DNA of 64,000 nucleotides from CAZMVY01 sp964617875. GTDB lineage: Bacteria; Planctomycetota; Phycisphaerae; UBA1845; PWPN01. Both the position numbers and the translations under genes were made by a program. Of the stretch, positions 25,476 through 32,803 are shown in pieces. The notes under the pieces are model-generated. The model saw only the letters and a program-made list of their open reading frames with translations. It was not told where the DNA came from and did not search any database. Numbering within the stretch: position 1 is the first letter of the stretch; every line of letters starts with the position of its first letter. The DNA is taken from assembly GCA_964617875.1 (NCBI GenBank), contig CAZUAI010000009.1:1-64000 (forward strand), given 5' to 3'.

Positions 25476-25583
25476 CGCAAGATCTCCTTGTCTGTGGGTT
25501 GGCGGGCGGTTCCACATTGGTACCCGCAATCGTTCACCGGCGGCGATTGTATTTTGACCGTGCTATTCCGCCATTGAGGAAAT

Positions 25584-25600
25584 GTTAAGCCGGCGCTAAG
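25584..25600 (-). promoter_or_regulatory. Pho-box-like direct repeat before pstS (cassette 2)
   Basis: On the minus strand CTTAGC-N5-CTTAAC, the same hexamers and spacing as at 20271-20287. A TACAAT hexamer (25546-25551, minus) about 32 nt downstream could be the -10. The divergent pseudopilin at 25762 shares this intergenic region. Confidence 0.6.
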
Positions 25601-25761
25601 AATACAGACCGACGCGGCCCTACGGACTCGCCGGCGATCTTCACAAGATTCCCATCGACAATTTGTCCGCGGCGCATCATGCCCTAACACGGCCGGCAGA
25701 TACTACGCCCGCGAAACGTGTTTGCATGTATCAGCTGGCTTAACCGCAAAGGAGATCTCAA

Positions 25762-26805
25762 ATGGTACGTCGAGGGAACCGGCAAAGCAGACGAACACGG
25801 TTGTTCCAGGCATTCACACTGATCGAGTTGCTGGTGGTCGTGGCGATCATCGCGCTCCTGATCAGTATCATGCTGCCCAGTCTGAACAAGTCCCGGGCGC
25901 AGGCCCGGGCCATCAAGTGCGCGGCGAATCTCCGTCATGTCAGCGTGGCCGTCAGCGCCTACACGAGCGAGTACCGCGGCACGTTCCCCATCTGCTACGT
26001 CTACGCGAAAGATGAGCGCGGCGCCTACGACGTGTACCGTCAGGCCGAGGTCGCCCGGAAGCCGGCCGGCTACATCCACTGGTCCTGGTTCCTGTACAAC
26101 ACGGGGAAGGCGCCGGCCGAGGCCTTTCAGTGCCCGGACTTCGACCGCGGCGGCGCGCCGCGGACGTTCCCCGGCCTCAACGGCAGCGACTGGGAGGCCG
26201 GCCAGGTCGATGACCACGGCAAGAGCGGCTCCAGCGCCGTGTGCGACAAGCAATTGCCGCGGATGTCGTATACGGCCAACGCCGCCATCATGCCTCGCAA
26301 CAAGTTCACACTGGACATGTCGGAGGGGCCTCGCGTGAACCGGTACGTCCGCGAAAACGAAATCCAGCGGACGCAGCAGACGATCCTGGCGACGGAGTTC
26401 CTTAACAGCTGGAAGGCGATCGGCGTGCAGCAGGGCTCGGGCATTCTCGTCAAATCCCACAGGCCGATCCAGCCCTTCTATCACCTCTCGACGGGCACGA
26501 ACGAATACACGGCCCCGCTCAACAACGGCTCGTTCACCTACGGGGACACCAGTTCGCCGACGCTCGGAATCAAGCCGTACGCCGAGGTCAAGGACATGGT
26601 CGGTGTGATTGACGGAACAGCCGGCCCGGAGGTCAATGCCGTGGGGCGGCACCATCCGGGCGGCGACAAGATCGTCGGCGGCACCGCGAACTTCCTCTTC
26701 AGCGACGGCCACGTGGAACGGTCGACCGTGCTGAACACGCTCAAGAGACGCCTCTGGGGCGATCGCTACTACGCCCTGACGGGCGCAAACAAGATCATGC
26801 GATAG
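25762..26805 (+). CDS. type II pseudopilin-like protein, planctomycete family
   Basis: Envelope protein of 347 aa with prepilin leader AFTLIELLVVVAIIALLISI at about residues 17-36 and cleavage before FTLIE. A large globular domain follows, ending in the H-x9-DG-type motif (GRHHPGGDKIVGGTANFLFSDGHVE, typical of the DUF1559-like planctomycete family), with FQCPDFDRG in the middle. GGAG (25751-25754) stands 7 nt before the ATG. It is divergent from the pst cassette and directly upstream of the dockerin-bearing PstS-like gene, so it may take part in exporting or anchoring that protein; this is inference. Confidence 0.8.
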   Translation: MVRRGNRQSRRTRLFQAFTLIELLVVVAIIALLISIMLPSLNKSRAQARAIKCAANLRHVSVAVSAYTSEYRGTFPICYVYAKDERGAYDVYRQAEVARKPAGYIHWSWFLYNTGKAPAEAFQCPDFDRGGAPRTFPGLNGSDWEAGQVDDHGKSGSSAVCDKQLPRMSYTANAAIMPRNKFTLDMSEGPRVNRYVRENEIQRTQQTILATEFLNSWKAIGVQQGSGILVKSHRPIQPFYHLSTGTNEYTAPLNNGSFTYGDTSSPTLGIKPYAEVKDMVGVIDGTAGPEVNAVGRHHPGGDKIVGGTANFLFSDGHVERSTVLNTLKRRLWGDRYYALTGANKIMR

Positions 26806-26820
26806 ATGGCTGCGACGCGC

Positions 26821-26856
26821 GGGACCCGTGCGCGGCGGAGGGCACGCACGGGTCCC
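26821..26856 (+). terminator. 12-bp perfect hairpin after the pseudopilin gene
   Basis: GGGACCCGTGCG (26821-26832) pairs without mismatch to CGCACGGGTCCC (26845-26856) over a 12-nt loop, 16 nt after the stop codon. No T-run follows, so read-through into 27024 remains possible. Confidence 0.5.
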
Positions 26857-27023
26857 CGGGGCGGGGTCAACCCGAACGGTGTCGAAAGGAGGTGCCGATG
26901 TAGCACAGCAGTCAGGTTGCGCCCGGTGCTTACGGACGCGGAAGGAAGCAGGCGGTTACGGATCGGGTTTGTATGGCGAGCAATGGCAGTGAGTAATCTC
27001 ACACGACTCAAGAGGTGCGAAAG

Positions 27024-29804
27024 ATGGTACGCAAGACGTTGATGACTCTCGGTATTACGGCGGCGGTCGCCCTCGTGGCACAGAACCGCCGCGTTCATGC
27101 GGATCCCACAATCCTCGGCGGGGAAGTGAACATCAGCGGGGCGACGCTGTTCCGCGATTTCTTCCAGGCGCCCGCATCGACGAATGACTGGATCGACGCG
27201 GATGGCGACGGCTTCTTCGGCTTCAATCCCAATACGCCGCCTTACGTGGATCAGCTGGCGGTGGCGTGGAACCCCTCGGTGACGACCTGGTGGCTCGTCC
27301 AATACCGGGGCGTCGGATCGGGCAACGGCCTGTCAGAGCTGGTGGATTTCGCGCTTTGCGGAACGCTCCCCACGGCGCCGGTGACGGACAAGTCCACAAT
27401 CAACCGGACGGTCTGGGGGCCCCCGGGCACGTCCCCATGGCCCGGCACCAGCGTGGACGCCGGCGTCCTCGACGTGCCCACCGGCTGGATGATCAAGTGG
27501 GGCACCCAGGGCGACCAGGCATGGAACCGCAAGCCGTCGCAATCCGGCTACGGCTGGAACACCGTGACCTCGGCCGGCAATGCGTGCCTGGGCAGCGGAT
27601 TTGCCAACGCCCTCAAGACCCTGTGCCGCGATTGCGATGGATCGGGCCCGGGACTCGAGACGTGCCTCAATACCAACGTCAAGAACCCGAACGCCGGCAC
27701 GGTCTTCGACACCGCCATCGCGTGGGTGCCGATTTCGTTTATCGCGAACCGCGGCGTGGCGTTTCCGGACCGCGACGCGACGGACGGCAAGCCCGGCGGC
27801 GACGTCAAGATGACCGAACTACAGCACCTCTTCGTCACGGGCCGTATGCCCAACGGCGAAAACCTCGTGGGCGCGACCCGCGACGTGGGCTCGGGAACGC
27901 GCAACGGCGCGATGAATTCGATCGGCGTCGATCCCAGCTTCGGCGTGGGCGACAACCTGTACAAGGAGCTTTCCGCATCCGCCTACGCGAACCTTGGGCC
28001 GTTCCACCAGGCGACGAACCTGGGCAGCTCGTCCATCATGGAGGCCGCCGTGCAGAATCGGCGACTCGCCGTCGGCTACAGCGGCACGGCCGGCAGCGGC
28101 GCTGCCGCGGACGCGAACGCGGGCTACTACGAAATGCTCAACGTGATGAAGGACATTGATGCGGACGGCGACCTGATGCCCGACGGCAGCCTCTACGTAC
28201 GGTCGACGATTGCCACGATCATCGACAACGCGGACCCCAACACGGGTTGGCAGGTCGGCGGTCCTGAGACGTTCGCGACCGTGGGCGACCCGTTTGCCGC
28301 CTACCCCTCCGATTTTGACCGCGATGGCGATGTCGATCTCGGGGACTTCACCGCGTTCCAGATCTGCTTCAACGGCCCGAACAACCCCATGCCCTCGACG
28401 GCTTGCGCCCGGCAGGACCTGGACGGCGACGGGGACTGCGACCTCGCGGACTTCACGAAGTTCGCGGCCTGCTTCAACGGCCCGAACCGGACACCCGGCT
28501 GTGCCGCGAATCCGGCGATGGCGAACGACGCCGCCGCCGACTACATCGTCAACATCTACGAGAGCATGCGGGAGTTCTCGGGCAACCCCAGCAGCGACAA
28601 GAGCCTGAACATGCCGGGCGAGTTCCTGGCGTCAACGTACTTCCTGACCGCGGGCGTGGACGCGCTGCCGTTGGCCACCAATCCCAGCCTCTTCATTGAC
28701 CACACGGCGACCGTGGAGTTCAACGCAACGTTGCAGGAGTACATCCGGTCCAACAATACGCTGGCGCAGCCGGTGTACGGCAGCAAGAACGTCGCGGGCC
28801 TTGTGCCGACGCGGCGGACGCTGCCCGACACGCCGCCGCCTCAGGCGGGAACCTGTGCGCCCTCGCCCACGCTGTACGCGGACGGGACGAACGGCAGCAG
28901 CGGCTACAAGTTCATGGATGCGAGCGGCGCGACGAGGTACATTACCGGAACCAAGAAGCTGGCCCAGCGGAACCAGGTCCAGGGCGATTTCAACAAGGAT
29001 TCGCTCAGGAACCTCAACGACGTCTGCGCGATGATGCAGGCCGCGGTCAATCCGCTGAATTTCGAGCAGCCGGGCTGCGCGTATTGCACCAACACGATCC
29101 CCGGCGGCGGGGTCGGCTGGGGCGGCGACCCGGGTGAGCAGGGCGCGGGGAACGACGTGGTCATCGTTCACGTGATCGGCGACTTCGACGGCGACGGCAA
29201 CTTCGACGCAAAGGATGTCCGGTACTTCGCCGACGGGCTCGCCATCGACCCGGTCACCGGCAAGCTCGACCGCAAGGCGGGCTTCACCGCGGTGGATGTC
29301 TGCTGGTCGGGCCTGCCCGGCGGCAGCAACAACTACTTCGGGACCGTCAAGGCGCACGGCGCCTGGGCGGCGGGCGACTCGCGCGGCGACGTGGCCGGGT
29401 CGGCCACGGGTGCCCTGCCGGGCGCGCAGCCGGCGGGTGCGGACGGGTTCGTGAACGCGTTGGACGTCAACTACGTTCAGGCGAACATCGTCAAGGCGAT
29501 GGCGAAGGGTACGGGCGACTGGTCCCGGCTCGATGAGGTTGTGGGCGTGGACCTGAGTTGTGATATGAACGGCGATCTGAAGGTCGATCCGCTCGACCTC
29601 GACGAGATCGTGAGGGTGATCCTGGGCACCTGCCTGGGTGATCTGAATTTCGACGGTCACGTGACGGCCGCCGAGGTCGCGACGATCACCGGGAACGTCG
29701 GCATGACGAACCCGACCTATACCGACGGCGACCTGAACGGCGACGGCCAGATCACGGCGGCGGACGTGGCGATCGCAAATGCCGGCATGACCGTCTGTCC
29801 ATAA
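27024..29804 (+). CDS. exported PstS-like phosphate-binding protein with dockerin/EF-hand repeats
   Basis: Very large (926 aa) exported protein, start set by AGAGG 8 nt before ATG 27024. A signal peptide (TLMTLGITAAVALVA, cleavage after VHA) is followed by a PstS/PBP-like region: ISGATLFRDFF near residue 36, VQYRGVGSGNGLSELVDF (about 92-109), WVPISFIANRG, MTELQHLFVTGRMP (cf. the IFsG segment of PstS) and ATRDVGSGTRNGAM (284-297, cf. the SGT anion-binding loop). Two dockerin-like repeats (DFDRDGDVDLGDF...CFNGPN and DLDGDGDCDLADF...CFNGPN) sit at about 430-488. At least four further DxDxDG-type loops follow (DFDGDGNFDAKD, CDMNGDLKVDPLD, DLNFDGHVTAAEV, DLNGDGQITAADV). Position beside two pst operons supports a phosphate role. 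The PstS relation rests on motifs only. Confidence 0.55.
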   Translation: MVRKTLMTLGITAAVALVAQNRRVHADPTILGGEVNISGATLFRDFFQAPASTNDWIDADGDGFFGFNPNTPPYVDQLAVAWNPSVTTWWLVQYRGVGSGNGLSELVDFALCGTLPTAPVTDKSTINRTVWGPPGTSPWPGTSVDAGVLDVPTGWMIKWGTQGDQAWNRKPSQSGYGWNTVTSAGNACLGSGFANALKTLCRDCDGSGPGLETCLNTNVKNPNAGTVFDTAIAWVPISFIANRGVAFPDRDATDGKPGGDVKMTELQHLFVTGRMPNGENLVGATRDVGSGTRNGAMNSIGVDPSFGVGDNLYKELSASAYANLGPFHQATNLGSSSIMEAAVQNRRLAVGYSGTAGSGAAADANAGYYEMLNVMKDIDADGDLMPDGSLYVRSTIATIIDNADPNTGWQVGGPETFATVGDPFAAYPSDFDRDGDVDLGDFTAFQICFNGPNNPMPSTACARQDLDGDGDCDLADFTKFAACFNGPNRTPGCAANPAMANDAAADYIVNIYESMREFSGNPSSDKSLNMPGEFLASTYFLTAGVDALPLATNPSLFIDHTATVEFNATLQEYIRSNNTLAQPVYGSKNVAGLVPTRRTLPDTPPPQAGTCAPSPTLYADGTNGSSGYKFMDASGATRYITGTKKLAQRNQVQGDFNKDSLRNLNDVCAMMQAAVNPLNFEQPGCAYCTNTIPGGGVGWGGDPGEQGAGNDVVIVHVIGDFDGDGNFDAKDVRYFADGLAIDPVTGKLDRKAGFTAVDVCWSGLPGGSNNYFGTVKAHGAWAAGDSRGDVAGSATGALPGAQPAGADGFVNALDVNYVQANIVKAMAKGTGDWSRLDEVVGVDLSCDMNGDLKVDPLDLDEIVRVILGTCLGDLNFDGHVTAAEVATITGNVGMTNPTYTDGDLNGDGQITAADVAIANAGMTVCP

Positions 29805-29935
29805 AGGTGCTGGGGCCGGACTCGGCGACGCCCGGGCGATCCAGGCCCGCGGCCGAGCCAGGGCACGGGCGAGCGACCAGGCATCGCAACCACCCTCGGC
29901 CGCTACAGGACGGGCGACAAGCACGCCGACGAGGC

Positions 29936-29975
29936 AAGGGCGGGATCCCGACCGGATCCCGCCCTTTTCTTCTTT
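29936..29975 (+). terminator. strong intrinsic terminator between convergent genes
   Basis: AAGGGCGGGATCC (29936-29948) and GGATCCCGCCCTT (29954-29966) form a perfect 13-bp stem with a 5-nt loop, followed by TTCTTCTTT. It ends the plus-strand transcript; the stem would also act on the convergent phoR transcript. Confidence 0.85.
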
Positions 29976-29989
29976 CCCGGCTGTGAACT

Positions 29990-31864
29990 CTATTCGCCGC
30001 CCGAACCCGGAATGGCCAGTGCAACGGTCGTGCCTTCGCCGACACGGCTGCGTAGCGTGACCGTCCCACGCATCGCCGCAACGGCGTGCCGAACGATCGA
30101 GAGGCCCAGTCCCGTGCCACGGACCGAACCGGATCGCGCCCGTTCCACCTGGTAGAATCTCTCGAAGACCCGGCCCTGTTCGGCCTCGGGGATGCCGCAA
30201 CCGTTATCGATGACTTCGACCGCGATCCGCGACGGTCCGTCGTCTTGACTCTCCAGGCGCCGGGACACCACGCGGACCTGCCCGCCGGGGTCGGTAAACT
30301 TGATGGCGTTGTCCACGAGGTTGTCCAATGCCAGGCGCAGCAGTTCCCTGTTGGCGTGGATCGTCTCGGTCCCGGGCTGGACCTGAACGGTCCACGTCAG
30401 GGCCTTGGCCTCGATCGCAGCGGCGTATCGAGCGTGCACGTCGTCCAGCAGCGGCGCCAACTCGATCGGCTCGGGCTTGAACTGTCGTGCCGAAGACTCG
30501 ATGCGCGACAGATTCAGCAGGTCGAACACCATCTGCTCCATGCGGTTGCTGTGGCGATCGATCACGTCCAGGAATGGTTTCGCCGCCGCCGCATCCTTCG
30601 ACAGGTCCAGCCCGGCAAGCGTCTCGACGGCCGCCCGGATCGCCGCCAGGGGTGTCCGCAGTTCGTGCGATGCGTTCGAGGCGAAGTCGGCCTTCACTTG
30701 TGCGGCTCGCGCCAGGTCTGTCACGTCCGTCAGCACAAGCAGCCGCCCCGGGATCCGGGAGTCCCGCCACTTGCCGTCAGCAGCATTCGCCGGGTCTCTC
30801 GGCAGGACGAGATCCGATACGTGCGCCAGCAGGCTCAGTGTCGTGCCCCCTTGCCCCTGCACCTGCACCTCGCGGACCAGTTCCTTGCCATCCCCGATCG
30901 CGGCCGATATCTCGTCCAGCAGAAGCTGCTGCACGTCGTGCTGCGCCACGCAACACTCGGCGGGCAGCCCCTCCCACGCGGTCACCCCGTGGCCCTTCGC
31001 GGGGCCGGCACCCAGCATCCGCGCCGCCGCCGGGTTCATCAGCAATACCCGCCGGTCCGGTCCGAGCAGCAGGACGCCCTCATGCAACTGCTCCAGCAGC
31101 GACTCCAGCGTCCGCCGCTGCCGGTCGATCGTCGCCAGATGAGCCGCCAGGTGGTCCCGCATCTCGTTCAGCGACCGCGCCAGCACGGCCAGTTCGTCCC
31201 CGCCGCCGATCCGGGCCCGTGCCGTCAGGTCGCCACGGGAGAGGCTCCGGGCCGTGGCCGCAATGCGGCGAAGCGGCGTGCTCCACAACCGCGCAAGCCC
31301 CAGCGCAAAGGCAATCGCCGCCGCCAGGCTCAGCACGACGATCAGCCACACGATCCGCGCCACGGCCCCGGTCTTCTGCGCGAGGTTCGCCAGGGGCATG
31401 GCCACACGAACCACGCCAAGCGGGGCATCCGCGGGTCCGGCGCGGAGGGCCACGTACTTCATGTTCTTCGCCACCGTGGTGGAATACCGCGTGCTCTCCC
31501 CGTGCCCTGTCGCCAGGGCCAGCTTGACCTCCGGCCTGTCCGCGTGCGACTCCGCCTGCTTCGCGTCAGCTTCGGAATCGGCCAGAACGACGCCGTCCGC
31601 CGCGATGATGGTGATGCGGGCCGCGCGCTGCCCCTCCGCAAGCCGATGCACGAGGGCGTTCAGGTCGTCGGCACGGTCCCGGCCCATGCGGCCCTCGACG
31701 GCCGTCAGCACCATGATGGCCTGGGCCCGCAGGTTCTCGGCCTGTTCGGCGCGGAGAAGGCGGTTCACCTCGATGACGATCAGCCAGGCACAGATACCCA
31801 GGACCAGCACGATCAGAACGGTCGTGCCGAGGAACAGCTTTCCAAAGAGTGTCGTCTTGCGCAT
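29990..31864 (-). CDS. phoR: phosphate sensor histidine kinase PhoR
   Basis: Membrane-bound sensor kinase, 624 aa from ATG 31864 (a TTG at 31873 is the alternative). Two membrane segments (about 10-32 and 165-187) enclose a periplasmic sensor of about 130 residues. Then come HAMP (about 188-240), PAS (LLEQLHEGVLLLGPDRRVLLMN), HisKA with ASHELRTP (phosphorylated His400) and HATPase with the N box DNLVDNAIKF, G1 DNGCGIPE and G2 GTGLGLSIV. Layout and position directly behind phoB match PhoR/PnpS kinases of the phosphate regulon. With PhoU and Pst it would sense transport activity, not phosphate itself (family knowledge). Confidence 0.85.
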   Translation of the reverse strand: MRKTTLFGKLFLGTTVLIVLVLGICAWLIVIEVNRLLRAEQAENLRAQAIMVLTAVEGRMGRDRADDLNALVHRLAEGQRAARITIIAADGVVLADSEADAKQAESHADRPEVKLALATGHGESTRYSTTVAKNMKYVALRAGPADAPLGVVRVAMPLANLAQKTGAVARIVWLIVVLSLAAAIAFALGLARLWSTPLRRIAATARSLSRGDLTARARIGGGDELAVLARSLNEMRDHLAAHLATIDRQRRTLESLLEQLHEGVLLLGPDRRVLLMNPAAARMLGAGPAKGHGVTAWEGLPAECCVAQHDVQQLLLDEISAAIGDGKELVREVQVQGQGGTTLSLLAHVSDLVLPRDPANAADGKWRDSRIPGRLLVLTDVTDLARAAQVKADFASNASHELRTPLAAIRAAVETLAGLDLSKDAAAAKPFLDVIDRHSNRMEQMVFDLLNLSRIESSARQFKPEPIELAPLLDDVHARYAAAIEAKALTWTVQVQPGTETIHANRELLRLALDNLVDNAIKFTDPGGQVRVVSRRLESQDDGPSRIAVEVIDNGCGIPEAEQGRVFERFYQVERARSGSVRGTGLGLSIVRHAVAAMRGTVTLRSRVGEGTTVALAIPGSGGE

Positions 31865-31888
31865 CCCGTCCAACGCCCCCGCGCCGGC

Positions 31889-32578
31889 TCACGACGGCGG
31901 CCGGAAAGCGTACCCGACACCGCGGATCGTGTGTATCCAGTTTGCGCCGTCGCCCAGCTTTCGGCGAAGCGCAACCATGTGTACGTCGATCGTCCGGTCG
32001 GTGACGGCAACGTCCGCCCCAATCGCATGGTTGATCAACTGGTCGCGGTTGAGCACCCGCCCCTTCGCCCCCATCAATGCCTTGAGCAGCTTGAACTCGG
32101 TCGCGGTCAGCGTGACGGGCTTGCCGTCCACCGTCAATTCGTACCGCGCCGTGTCGAGGCGAAACGGCCCTTCGGCCAGCACTTCCTTTTCCGCCAGCGC
32201 CTGCTGTCGCCGGAACATCGCCGCCACCCGCGCCACGAGCAGCTTCATTGAGCACGGCTTGGCGATGTAGTCGTCGGCACCGAGCGCCAGGCCGATCAAT
32301 TCGTCCGACTCCTCGGCCTTTGCCGTCAGCATGATCGCCGGCACCGCGGCCGTCGCCGGCTCGCGACGCAGTTTCGCCAGCAGGTCATCGCCTGACATCA
32401 GCGGCAGCATCCGGTCCAGCAGAAGCAGGTGCGGCGGACGTCGGAGCGCCTCGTGCAGCCCGGCTTGCCCGTCGGCGGCGACACGAACCTCGTATCCCTC
32501 CCTCTCGAGATTGAAGCGGATCAACTCGGCCAGGTCGGCTTCATCCTCGACAACCAGTATGGAGCGTTGGGTAGTCAT
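31889..32578 (-). CDS. phoB: phosphate regulon response regulator PhoB
   Basis: OmpR-family transcription factor, 229 aa. The receiver domain has acidic residues near 11-13, phosphoacceptor Asp55 (LLLLDRMLP), Thr85 and Lys107 (YIAKPCS). The C-terminal winged helix covers about 132-227 (LTATEFKLLKALMGAKGRVLNRDQLI; recognition helix TDRTIDVHMVALRRKLG). phoR follows after 24 nt, as in most phosphate regulons. There is no Shine-Dalgarno sequence; a -10-like TAGGCT ends 8 nt before the ATG, below a Pho-box-like pair, pointing to autoregulation and a possibly leaderless transcript. Confidence 0.88.
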   Translation of the reverse strand: MTTQRSILVVEDEADLAELIRFNLEREGYEVRVAADGQAGLHEALRRPPHLLLLDRMLPLMSGDDLLAKLRREPATAAVPAIMLTAKAEESDELIGLALGADDYIAKPCSMKLLVARVAAMFRRQQALAEKEVLAEGPFRLDTARYELTVDGKPVTLTATEFKLLKALMGAKGRVLNRDQLINHAIGADVAVTDRTIDVHMVALRRKLGDGANWIHTIRGVGYAFRPPS

Positions 32579-32602
32579 CGCCGGTCAGCCTATGCGAATC
32601 CG

Positions 32603-32619
32603 GTTAACGGCATGTTATG
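32603..32619 (-). promoter_or_regulatory. Pho-box-like repeat before phoB
   Basis: On the minus strand CATAAC-N5-GTTAAC, again an 11-bp period. Ten nt further downstream is TAGGCT (32587-32592), a weak -10, which ends 8 nt before the phoB ATG. In classical Pho promoters the box replaces the -35 about 10 bp from the -10. It is weaker than the pst copies. Confidence 0.45.
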
Positions 32620-32803
32620 GCCGCGCAAGGGGACGACGAAGAAGTTCCACGCCGATCGCCGTCAGTGTATTGCGCCGTCCGTCGAAAGGCAACGATCGAC
32701 CGGCTGCCGCGGACGGCGGCATTCCGGTTGTCCGCACGAGGCCGGACAAGTACAGTACCCCCCGCTCCGCCGGACGACCCGGTTGAGTCTGCGAGGAATG
32801 CTC

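Noticed and set aside
25739..25745. A single CTTAAC before the pseudopilin at 25762 as a further Pho box.
   Set aside because: No second hexamer stands 11 bp away, so it lacks the defining repeat.
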